DNA of 48,872 nt, from contig NW_004443692.1 in assembly GCF_000330505.1 (NCBI RefSeq), positions 700,467-749,338 of the forward strand. Direction: 5' to 3'. The notes below the pieces were generated by a model. It did no database searches, had not been told where the DNA came from, and saw only the letters and a list, made by a program, of their open reading frames with translations. A program made the position numbers and the translations under genes. This document shows, piece by piece, positions 40,914 through 48,872 of the stretch. Position 1 is the first letter of the stretch, and each line of letters starts with the position of its first letter. The DNA comes from Entamoeba invadens IP1 (taxonomy: Eukaryota; Evosea; Mastigamoebida; Endamoebidae).

Positions 40914-43802
40914 ATGCGCAAACTCTTTGAGTTGAAAGACATTGAAAGCAGTTACAACTCTCTTCTGAACGTTCCAATTCCTCAGGAATTACCAGATTAC
41001 AATCCACCTTCACAAAACCAAATTTTAAAAGTCATTTGCATTGATGGTACAATGTACTTGGATGAGTTTCTTTGCAAAAAACTTGGTGGATTGTTTGTAA
41101 AGCATTTTACTTCATGTGGCTCTTGTAAAGAAAGTCCACCCAATACCACTTTGTATGTCAGAACCACAAAGGCTATAATTCAGTCGATTGTACGTCCGTT
41201 GTACTCCCACAACACACAGTCTCCTCTATACATCCAGAAAGTGTTTACCGTTGAAAATGTCAACAACTTACTTTTCACTGTATTTGACTTGCAACTCACT
41301 CTTAAACTTCTTTTGTATGAGTTAATCGACTGGATGCGTGACCACCCATCATACACAATACCTCCACAACTCGAGAGAAACGTATTAAACTCTTTCGACT
41401 TCAAACTTCCACACGACGTTGTCATCATTTCATTTCTGTACAAAAGACTGAATTCAGTCTATCTCAGAAGACAGTGCTTAGAGTCTTACATCACCGTCAA
41501 CGGTCTCTCTTCATTAAAAGAGAACTCTCCAGAAAGTGCTGGCGGACTGACGTCTTATGTTGTCTCACAAATTGTTTCTGGTCGGTCACTCTTCCCTTCC
41601 ATCTTATCTGAAATACTTGCCGGGTTGATTCAACCAACGGAGATGTCTGGGATACTCAAGTGCTGCTTGTATTTATTACAAGATGAAAACAACAGAAAGA
41701 ATTTTGTTTTCAGAGGAAATTTGGTGAGTCTTATGAACAAAATTGATGAGAAGTCCGACAGTGAAATCAAACTGTTGTTCCTTCACGTGTTCGCAATTTG
41801 TGCACAAGAAACCGACGTTCAAACAAAAATGTGGAACGATGGCTTATACAAGTACTCGGTGAAGATTTCAGAAGCACTGAACACAGACGAGGGGTTCTAC
41901 GACGTTTTGACCGCAATCGGCGCGTACTCGGGAAACACCACAAACAACGCAAATTTGATCACTGAGAACGTCCACAGATATATTCTTAAACACATCCAAA
42001 GCAACTCAAAGGATTTGAGAGATTGTATATCCCTCATTGCAACAGAAGCTCTGAACAAGATGTTAGCCACAGTCCAAATTAACAAAGAAGATAAAGAAAA
42101 CTTCTGTAAGACTCTACTGGATTTGTTGGACGAAAGCATGTATGTGCCAACGATTGTGAACTCGTTGCAAATACTCAAAACTCTTGGAGGAGACAATTCG
42201 CAAAATAAATTGTTTGGAAGACGGTGGTATTCATTCTCGCGCCTTGCAAATAGAATGCAAAACGAGAAGGATATTATCATCGGCATATTTTCATTGTGTT
42301 GCAATCGGTTCAGAGACAAAGTGACACCAGCGGAGAGTGAGGAGATGCGTGTGTACACTGGGATCATGTTAAATCACTTGGACGACGAGGAAATAGTGAC
42401 ATCTGGTATCTCTCTCTTCCAAGTAGTGACCAATGAGAACAAATGGTGTGAAGTTGCATATAAGAACGGACTTCATTTAGTCATTGGGGAGATACTCAAG
42501 AAGTACAAAAAGACTGAAATGATTGTGGTGTGTGCAATCACACTCTTATTCAACTTGATCACGAACAATCAAGGCATCCACGAGATGTACTCGATGCAAA
42601 TAGGCGATTCGTTGTGTGATGAAATGGAAATCTTTCAACAGAACTCTTTAATCCAAGACCACAGCGGGTGCGTGTTAATTAAATTGATAACAAACACGCC
42701 GACTAAAGAGGAGATATATCGTTGGGGGAAAAGATGTTATTTAGCGGCTCTTGAGTTTGTTGGGAACGCAACAATCCAGAAGAACTCGCTTATATTGTCT
42801 TTGGCATTTTTGAACATCACAAATGACTTTGAAAAGTTCAATGAAGAGGGTTGGCTTGATATATTTGAGATCACAATGCGAACGTACGAGTGTGAAGTTG
42901 CTGTGGAGTACCATGGATTGGATTTGTTGTTATTCCTCTTAAAGCGCCAGCAATTGAAAGTCGAAACGAACTTAATGGAATACTTTTCTGTGGTTGCGAT
43001 GAAGTATTCGTTGAGTCAAACGATATTGTCGTTGGTTTGTGAGTGTGTTTTCAATTTGGTGTCACCGTCGTGTAATGAGTGGAAGGAGAATTTGTGTTTT
43101 TTGAAGCAACAAACATTTATGATTAATATGGAAAAGTTCATCAATTTGTATTCCAATGACATTCAACTCCAACTCCGCTTCCAAATACTGAAAATCTATC
43201 AAGAATTTGTCCCTACAGATAAAGAAGACGTAATGACATTACACTACACGACACACGAATTTTTGGCATCAACACTCGGAAACGATTATATCACAAATGC
43301 TACGTTGGAGGAGAAAACAGTCGCAGACTTCTTGCAGAAAATATCGGAGTTCGATTATGACCAAGAAACTATTGTGGCCGCTGTCGCAACACTTGCGGTG
43401 TTTTCACATACTACACAATTCACTTCTAAAGCATTTGATTTCATCAAAAAGGTTGCAACAAGACTCTTCAAAACAGACTGCTCACAAACAAGAAAGTTCT
43501 GTGGACTCTTTTTCGCGTTTTTACCGAACAACATTTACGAGATAGATGCCGTCGCTAATTACACCGAAGCCATATGCAGCGCAATGTTGGGTAACTTTTT
43601 AATTGCTGAAAAGGAGTTTGACGTGTTGTATGTTACATTCATTACGGTCACTAAAATGGTCAAGAGCGTCACAACGTGCAAAAGTGTTGTGAACCAATTC
43701 AATGCAACAAATACCATTAACAACATGATTGATAAGCTCAGAAAAATCGCACCAGAGGAGATCACAAGCGCTGGCGATTTGCTCCTTCAAGCGATTTGTT
43801 AA
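40914..43802 (+). CDS. Large helical-repeat (ARM-like) protein, unrecognised
   Basis: A single exon of 962 residues; the start is ATG 40914 (an in-frame GTG just precedes it). About 35-130 may be a divergent BTB/POZ-like module (LKVICIDGTMYLDEFLCKKLGGLF, RTTKAIIQSIVRPLYSH), though this is weak. The rest is continuous amphipathic helices of about 40-residue periodicity, such as MSGILKCCLYLLQDENNRKN, IKLLFLHVFAICAQETDVQT, VVCAITLLFNLITNNQGIHE and TIVAAVATLAVFSHTTQF. This resembles armadillo/HEAT proteins, which act as protein-binding scaffolds. No catalytic motif, signal peptide or membrane span was seen. Codon use is normal and the frame is clean, so the gene is certain while its function is unknown. 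Confidence 0.8.
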   Translation: MRKLFELKDIESSYNSLLNVPIPQELPDYNPPSQNQILKVICIDGTMYLDEFLCKKLGGLFVKHFTSCGSCKESPPNTTLYVRTTKAIIQSIVRPLYSHNTQSPLYIQKVFTVENVNNLLFTVFDLQLTLKLLLYELIDWMRDHPSYTIPPQLERNVLNSFDFKLPHDVVIISFLYKRLNSVYLRRQCLESYITVNGLSSLKENSPESAGGLTSYVVSQIVSGRSLFPSILSEILAGLIQPTEMSGILKCCLYLLQDENNRKNFVFRGNLVSLMNKIDEKSDSEIKLLFLHVFAICAQETDVQTKMWNDGLYKYSVKISEALNTDEGFYDVLTAIGAYSGNTTNNANLITENVHRYILKHIQSNSKDLRDCISLIATEALNKMLATVQINKEDKENFCKTLLDLLDESMYVPTIVNSLQILKTLGGDNSQNKLFGRRWYSFSRLANRMQNEKDIIIGIFSLCCNRFRDKVTPAESEEMRVYTGIMLNHLDDEEIVTSGISLFQVVTNENKWCEVAYKNGLHLVIGEILKKYKKTEMIVVCAITLLFNLITNNQGIHEMYSMQIGDSLCDEMEIFQQNSLIQDHSGCVLIKLITNTPTKEEIYRWGKRCYLAALEFVGNATIQKNSLILSLAFLNITNDFEKFNEEGWLDIFEITMRTYECEVAVEYHGLDLLLFLLKRQQLKVETNLMEYFSVVAMKYSLSQTILSLVCECVFNLVSPSCNEWKENLCFLKQQTFMINMEKFINLYSNDIQLQLRFQILKIYQEFVPTDKEDVMTLHYTTHEFLASTLGNDYITNATLEEKTVADFLQKISEFDYDQETIVAAVATLAVFSHTTQFTSKAFDFIKKVATRLFKTDCSQTRKFCGLFFAFLPNNIYEIDAVANYTEAICSAMLGNFLIAEKEFDVLYVTFITVTKMVKSVTTCKSVVNQFNATNTINNMIDKLRKIAPEEITSAGDLLLQAIC

Positions 43803-44073
43803 TTCTATTTTTATAGTTATTTTATAACAAAATATAGTATTGTACTCTATTAGTTTTATTAATTATATAATAATAATAATTATAATTATATTGAAATAAC
43901 TTAGAAATCCTCATTCTCGCTTTGTTTTATGAAGTTTTTTTCTTGTTGAAAAAACAGACAATTTCCCGATTTCTTCTGAGAAAAAGTCGTCAAACAACAA
44001 GTTAGAGAAAGAGGTTTTCATATAAAATACAAACGAAAAAGAAGATGAACTCAAAAAACTAAAAAGTAAATTA

Positions 44074-46095
44074 ATGTCGTTGGAAAAAGCAATCAATATT
44101 GCAGAGGTCGCTATCGATTTTGACAATAAAGAACAAGACTTTGACGCTATTACGAAATATAAAGAAGCTATTTACTACTTGAAATTGGCGCACAAAGACC
44201 CAGTTAATGCAGAGAGTTACTCAGTCATATTAGACAAAATAGTCGAGTACTCGGATAGAATCACTTATTTGGCCGATTTACATCCAGGAGAAGCTAACTT
44301 TATAGAGCTGATTAAGTCTAATCCAAATTATGATGGAACACAACAACCCCAACAACCTACTAAACAACAAGAACCAATACCACCTCAACCACCTCTCCCT
44401 GAAAAAACATATCAACAACCAAAACCAGAAGTACCAAAGAAAGAAGAACCAATTCCACAACAACCCGTTCAACCAGAATTCACTCCTATTCACGACGAGG
44501 CACTGTTTAACCCACCAATACAACAAGTCTCTACCATCGAACCAGTCCAACAAAAAGTCGAACAACCTGTTGAACAGAAAATAGCAGAACCACAACAACA
44601 AAAGGTCGAACCAAAAATTATCCAACCGTCATTCCCAAATCCACAAGAAGAAGTCCATCAACAAGAAGCACCAAAAGAAGAACACAAAATGCCGGCTGGC
44701 GCTGTTAAGGTGATGCCAACAGTGGAAGTCACACCAAAAGCTGAACAACCAATTGCGCCAGTAGCAACTCAACCTGCTAACACTGCTACACAACAACAAA
44801 TGTTACAAATGCAACAAATGGCACAGATGCAGCAAATGATGAGTTCAATGGGAGGAATGCAGATGTCATATGTGATGACTCCACAAGGTCCAATGATGAT
44901 GCCAATGATGCAACAAATGAATGGAGGCGCACAACCACAATTTCCAATGCAAAGCGTGAACCCCATGCAACAGTCACAACCAATTTTCCCACAGTTTGGC
45001 GCTAATGGCAATCAAACTACTTTGGCAGCAAACGCGTCTGCAGCGGCCCCAATATCTCAAAACCAACAAACAAATATTCCACAGAAACCTAAAGTGCCAA
45101 AACAAAGTACAACGGCATCAAGAACGGCGTATATTAGAACAAAGTTGTCGCTACAACACCCATCCACTGTGAATGGATTGAAGGCTTGGAAACTTGCAAA
45201 ACCTCTAGCGGAAAAGGGAAAGGAGTTTGACAATAATATGAAGTACGCAGATGCACTTGCTTACTATGAAACTGCTTTGGACTACTTTGCACAAGCACTG
45301 AGGGCACCCGACTTGACCGACACGATGAAGAAACAATTGAGAGAAGACACCAAAATGTATTTGGAAAGAGCTGAGACGGTAAAACCAGTGGTCACTCAAT
45401 TTTTGAAAGAGAACCCAAGTTACTTTGGGGATTATGAAAATGAAGACGACGCTCGCCTGGAGACATGCATTGTCTGTAATAAACATATTGATGGAGAGTT
45501 TGTGAATGCACTTGGGTATAACTATCACCCACAATGCTTTGTGGCTAACGTCAACTGCAAATTGTGTGGTAAACCGTTTTCATTCCCTAAAATGGAGTTT
45601 AAAATATACAATGACCAGGCTTACCACCCTCTTTGCTTTGAAGGTGTGACTGGCCTTGAGAAGGAAGTGACGTACTCCCCTATGTTTGGGAAAGGAAATA
45701 TTTTCTATAAAGTGAAATTGCCAAAGAAGATATTCAACGTGAATGAAAGTTTCATGTATGACGTCACTATAGACAATTCGACAAGTTCTATGATCAACTA
45801 CATTGAAGCATTTTTGGTGTGCGAGGAGACTCGATTCAGTCGTTCGTTCTCCGGGGAGATGAAGGGCGAAACGACTAAAACGGAAATGGCGAAGAAAAAG
45901 ATCATGTTCGAAGGCGGGATGATGAAAAATGGGGTAGTCACTAAGAGTGAAATGTTTGCGCTTGGGATGGTGAGACCATCGCACCACAACGACATAATGT
46001 TTTACCGAGGATACAAATTTGTCATTTCATTGAAGGTCTCTGGCGTGGCGCTGGGGCCAGATGACATCTTCTTCCCAATTTACATCAATGAATAA
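44074..46095 (+). CDS. MIT-MIT-LIM-arrestin-like protein (amoebozoan Adc-type adaptor)
   Basis: A single exon of 673 residues with ATG at 44074. Residues 2-75 are a MIT domain (EKAINIAEVAIDFDNKEQD, AITKYKEAIYYLK, ILDKIVEYSDRI). About 88-345 are Pro/Gln-rich, including a Met/Gln stretch. About 370-450 are a second MIT-like helical hairpin (AWKLAKPLAEKGKEFDN, DALAYYETALDYF, YLERAETV). LIM zinc ligands are C465-x2-C468-x16-H485-x2-C488, then C494-x2-C497-x19-H517-x2-C520, with an unusually long linker between the two fingers. About 530-673 are beta-rich and fit one arrestin-like lobe (VNESFMYDVTIDNSTSS, IEAFLVCEETRFSRSF, GPDDIFFPIYI). MIT domains bind ESCRT-III and arrestin lobes bind cargo, and Dictyostelium Adc proteins combine arrestin with MIT, LIM, FYVE or C2. 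An endosomal sorting adaptor is inferred. Confidence 0.8.
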   Translation: MSLEKAINIAEVAIDFDNKEQDFDAITKYKEAIYYLKLAHKDPVNAESYSVILDKIVEYSDRITYLADLHPGEANFIELIKSNPNYDGTQQPQQPTKQQEPIPPQPPLPEKTYQQPKPEVPKKEEPIPQQPVQPEFTPIHDEALFNPPIQQVSTIEPVQQKVEQPVEQKIAEPQQQKVEPKIIQPSFPNPQEEVHQQEAPKEEHKMPAGAVKVMPTVEVTPKAEQPIAPVATQPANTATQQQMLQMQQMAQMQQMMSSMGGMQMSYVMTPQGPMMMPMMQQMNGGAQPQFPMQSVNPMQQSQPIFPQFGANGNQTTLAANASAAAPISQNQQTNIPQKPKVPKQSTTASRTAYIRTKLSLQHPSTVNGLKAWKLAKPLAEKGKEFDNNMKYADALAYYETALDYFAQALRAPDLTDTMKKQLREDTKMYLERAETVKPVVTQFLKENPSYFGDYENEDDARLETCIVCNKHIDGEFVNALGYNYHPQCFVANVNCKLCGKPFSFPKMEFKIYNDQAYHPLCFEGVTGLEKEVTYSPMFGKGNIFYKVKLPKKIFNVNESFMYDVTIDNSTSSMINYIEAFLVCEETRFSRSFSGEMKGETTKTEMAKKKIMFEGGMMKNGVVTKSEMFALGMVRPSHHNDIMFYRGYKFVISLKVSGVALGPDDIFFPIYINE

Positions 46096-46592
46096 GTCAC
46101 TCTTCTTATGTGTTCCTATTTTTAAGCACTTTTCTTTCTATTATTAAGTAATTATAGAATTATAACGATTCTATAATTACTCAACTGTCTGATGCAATTT
46201 GTTATTAAAAAGATTTCAAAGAAAAACGTACAAACGAAGTATAGAATGAAGTCACGAAATTTGGTTCTTGGAAAAAAACTTGAACTTTTAGTTTGGGATT
46301 TTTAATGGACTTGAAAAAGATTTGGCAAATTAGATTCTTGTGTTAAAAAGCCGTTTCTAATAGTCCATCATACTTTTAAATTGAACAACTTTGGTAAACA
46401 ATACTATCATATGCCAGTAATTATGAAGAATATTCAAAAACATTGAATTCAAAAACAATAAAATGACATGTCTTTTCAAAGTACTTTTGTTTTTGAATTG
46501 AAACCAAAACAAACAACGCCCATTTTAATTGAAAATGTAACAAGAAAATAACCAAAATGACAAAAGTTAAACGAAGAAACAGATACAATTAT
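46096..46592. other. Gap between two convergent genes, with a perfect hairpin
   Basis: Contains the 14-bp hairpin at 46148-46182 (listed separately). The remainder is A/T-rich with no ORF. Confidence 0.6.
46148..46182. repeat. Perfect 14-bp hairpin 3' of the MIT-LIM-arrestin gene
   Basis: AGTAATTATAGAAT (46148-46161), loop TATAACG, and its exact reverse complement at 46169-46182. It begins 53 nt after the stop codon at 46095 and would fold in the 3' UTR or mark the 3' end of the transcript. A role in 3'-end formation is inference. Confidence 0.7.
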
Positions 46593-47048
46593 TTACCATG
46601 GATTTCCACCAATTGAAATGGAAAACCCATCAACGACAGGAGTGAAGCAACTCACTACTTTCTTCTTGTGAACAAGCGAGTAGTATCTATTTCGTGTTGC
46701 TCTTGCCGTTCTGTTGTTCAAGCAAGAAGCAATTGAGCACCATTTTGAGCCGATGAGGGCGTATTGTCTAAGAATGGTCATGTCTTCCTCAGTCGACCAC
46801 TTTGAGTTGTCGATAGTTGGATTCAAGTGATTGATATATCTCTCTCTGCACTGCTTTCTCGACCGCGTCCCAACCATCTCAGCTATTTCTACCCATTTCG
46901 ACTCGCCATACTTCCGCACAGCTTCCAGCAATTTGGCGTCTTCCTTGATATCCCACATCTTCCCTTGCTTGCGAATACGTTTCTCTCTGGAAACTCTCGT
47001 ATCGAAAGAATCGCTTGAAGTGACGTGTGTGGTTGAGGACGCTGACAT
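46593..47048 (-). CDS. R2R3 Myb DNA-binding protein
   Basis: A single exon of 151 residues with ATG at 47048. It has two SANT/Myb repeats: about 30-77 (KMWDIKEDAKLLEAVRKYGE, W, IAEMVGTRSRKQCRERYINH) and about 82-127 (KWSTEEDMTILRQYALIG, KWCSIASCLNNRTARATRNR). The tryptophan spacing and the recognition-helix positions (RKQCRERY, ARATRNRY) are those of R2R3-type DNA-binding Mybs rather than single-repeat SHAQKY proteins. The N-terminus (about 20 aa) is Ser/Thr-rich and basic (SREKRIRKQ). The tail is short with no activation-type domain. Acts in the nucleus; Mybs are used for stage- and stress-specific regulation in Entamoeba. Targets cannot be read. Confidence 0.92.
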   Translation of the reverse strand: MSASSTTHVTSSDSFDTRVSREKRIRKQGKMWDIKEDAKLLEAVRKYGESKWVEIAEMVGTRSRKQCRERYINHLNPTIDNSKWSTEEDMTILRQYALIGSKWCSIASCLNNRTARATRNRYYSLVHKKKVVSCFTPVVDGFSISIGGNPW

Positions 47049-48872
47049 GTCTATAATAATGAAAGTTTTTGTTTAAATACAAAGGAATATAACAAGAGGA
47101 TTTTTCTAAAAGAACCTTTTTAACTTTTTTGTCAGTAAAAGTGGATTTCGCCAATTCTTGAGAATCTCTTGACTAAGATGCCAGATTATTGTTATATATT
47201 TGTAAATGGATGTTCCATGTAAAAAAAGACGGGAATAATACAATAAAAAAGTATTATATTTATTGTTTTTTTCTTTTTTGATTTAACACCGTTTCTTGGT
47301 AATCTTAAATACTTTTTGGGGTTTTTAACTTATAGCCTTAATGTCGGGAAAGTTCACTTTCTTAAAAGACTTTTGCAAACTCCACTAGAACAAGCACATC
47401 TCCGATTTGTGTTCAACCACTCCACGTTTTTGTTTTTTTTTTCTTATAAAAAAGTGGGGCTTTTTCGGGTTTATGGAGGATCAAAAACAAACACAACATA
47501 TGAGGATACTCTTCTTTTAAAGTCCACTACTTTTAACACTTGCCCCTTTCTACTTGTTTTTGTTGAATCTCCTGAAAAAAAGGTAAATGAAGCAATAACA
47601 GTTTTGTGGTAAATAATCGACAAAAAATACCATGTAAAATACAATTTTTGGTTGTCTTGAAATAATTAAAAAAATGGAATTCTCTTTATTTGACATTATA
47701 CGTTTAATGTAAAAACGTGGCATTATCTACACCAGTATTTAACATAAATGCTATTATTTGTTTAAAATGCCTAAAAGAATTCCTCAAAATATTTTAAGTT
47801 TTTTTTAAAGAGTAAAACATTCATTTTACTGTTTTTTTTACCCCAAATCAAACTGTTTATTTTTTTCAATTTTTTTTTATTATAAAAAGAAACTACTTAA
47901 AAAAATACTTGGTGATGTGAAAACAATAAAAATACTATAATAAAAATATTATTATAGTTACCGTTTTGGTTTTTAGTGGAATCTTCAAACACAAAATCCT
48001 CACCATTCATATTTTTTTCAAAACGGAGATTCAATTAGGTGCTTTTCGTTTATTTTTTTATCAATAAAATAACCCTTATATTTTTTGAACCGGACAGCGC
48101 CAATGTTCCAAAAACCATCTTAGACACAACAAATGATGGTTTTAATTATATAGAATGTATTTTATTATTTATGTTTTGAATCATTTTAAATATAGAAAAC
48201 GATTCTTTGGTGTTTATTACAGTTCTAAAAATGAAAGAATAATTAAAAGGCACTAACTTAAGGTCCAGGAGATACAACACAAATTTAAAGTGTTTACAAA
48301 TTCCAAGCGGTGGTCAAACACTTTATAACAACACATATTAAGACAACAATCATATTATTTATCTAATTTTTAACTAATAAAAGTGGTTCTTTCTTTCGAA
48401 AACTTTTAGATTTTAAACAAACATTCAACTCTTAAAATTTAACAACATATTATTAAACCCTTTTGTTTTACCGCTCGAGTAATGAAAACTTGGATTTTCA
48501 AGACTTTTTTGTTAGGATTTTCAACAAAAGAGATATTATATCCGAAAAAATACAAATCTTTCATTTTTTAAGCGCAACTGTTGGAATTACAACATAGTTA
48601 AACCACAAACTCTGTTATTCTTTTGTTATGTTTCAAATTACACATATCATTGTAAATGAATATAAACTAAAAATTATTTTTTTTCTTATACTCACTCTCC
48701 AAAATACAGATTTTTTGGAATTCAAAAGATATTTCTTTCTGTTACCTAATCCAAAATCAGTAATTATCAGACAAATAAGCTTTTTATCAAAGAGAATGGA
48801 TTTAAATAGCGACACAAACCTAATAATAAAGCACACCTTTTCAATTATTGATGCAATTTTAAAATAGAAACT
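47049..48872. other. AT-rich terminal stretch to the window edge
   Basis: This contains the Myb promoter region and long A/T tracts. The only candidate is the doubtful ORF around 47316-47612 (listed separately). No RNA gene or repeat could be supported. Confidence 0.55.
47316..47612 (+). other. Doubtful 98-codon ORF, possibly part of a short split gene
   Basis: An open frame beginning with TTG, not ATG, with locally higher G+C and protein-like stretches (TPLEQAHLRFVFNHS, GLFRVYGGSKTNTTYEDTLL, CPFLLVFVESPEKKVNEAIT). In the neighbouring frame ATG 47341 opens a short run (MSGKFTFLKDFCKLH) that stops after 15 codons. An intron or a frameshift could join the two, but no GTTTGT donor is present. 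No family was recognised. Confidence 0.3.

Noticed and set aside
48255..48275. String resembling the 5' end of U1 snRNA (ACTTAAGG...GGAGATAC)
   Set aside because: The following sequence lacks U1 stem-loop motifs. A U1 in this genus should also complement GTTTGT donors, which this does not.
48628..48867. Overlapping 79- and 67-codon ORFs near the right edge
   Set aside because: AT-driven composition on both strands with no protein-like pattern.

Overview
The window looks like nuclear DNA of an Entamoeba species. Intergenic DNA is extremely A+T-rich, coding DNA is moderately so, genes are compact, and introns are few and short (mostly 40-93 nt) with the donor GTTTGT that is characteristic of Entamoeba. 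Several protein families also fit this genus: a CXXC-repeat transmembrane kinase (TMK), an LRR-DUSP phosphatase, a kinase-SH2 protein, and a papain-like protease with an N-terminal membrane anchor. The roomy 0.5-2.7 kb intergenic gaps suggest a reptilian lineage such as E. invadens, but that is inference. I see no rRNA, tRNA, CRISPR or prokaryotic operon structure.

Layout. 1-3180 (-): 5' part of a TMK receptor kinase, cut by the left edge before its kinase domain. 4292-6926: SNRNP27-like (+) and CWF19L1-like (-) splicing proteins, tail to tail. 7072-11030: an ankyrin-TBC protein (+) facing a TBC1D23-like protein (-). 11555-13445: a diacylglycerol kinase (+). 13446-15402: a long gap holding an unexplained GC-rich island. 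15403-16530: a multi-pass membrane protein. 16872-20223: a UBR-box protein. 20400-21470 (-): an LRR-DUSP phosphatase. 21613-21837: a small coiled-coil protein. 23149-23700 (-): an unrecognised protein. 23701-26457: a gene-poor stretch with a possible MITE. 26458-27610 (-): a probable VHS/GAT-like protein. 28144-29751: a C1-family protease homologue with Ser in place of the catalytic Cys. 29868-31997 (-): a DEAH-box helicase. 32189-33733 (-): a kinase-SH2 protein with a broken catalytic loop. 34286-36859: a Mutator-like transposon (MULE) with 107-bp terminal inverted repeats (TIRs) and a perfect 9-bp target-site duplication (TSD). 37106-38089 (-): a PfkB/adenosine-kinase-like sugar kinase. 39489-40206 (-): a three-exon Rab GTPase. 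40914-43802: a large helical-repeat protein. 44074-46095: a MIT-MIT-LIM-arrestin-like protein. 46593-47048 (-): an R2R3 Myb. 47049-48872: AT-rich DNA with one doubtful ORF.

Twelve introns could be placed by reading across reading-frame breaks. All restore a continuous frame, and most restore a recognisable domain (P-loop and DTAGQ of Rab, GGDGT and GTGND of DGK, an LRR unit, the N-terminus of the CWF19 domain). Function clusters loosely around membrane traffic (two TBC proteins, Rab, VHS/GAT, MIT-arrestin), signalling (TMK, kinase-SH2, DUSP, DGK) and splicing (SNRNP27, CWF19L1, DEAH helicase). No operon-like organisation is implied.

The most notable observations are the MULE, whose TIRs are almost identical but whose transposase is broken three times in homopolymers; the Ser-for-Cys protease homologue; the kinase-SH2 protein lacking HRD and DFG; the GC-rich island; the nested-palindrome element; and the MIT-LIM-arrestin architecture.
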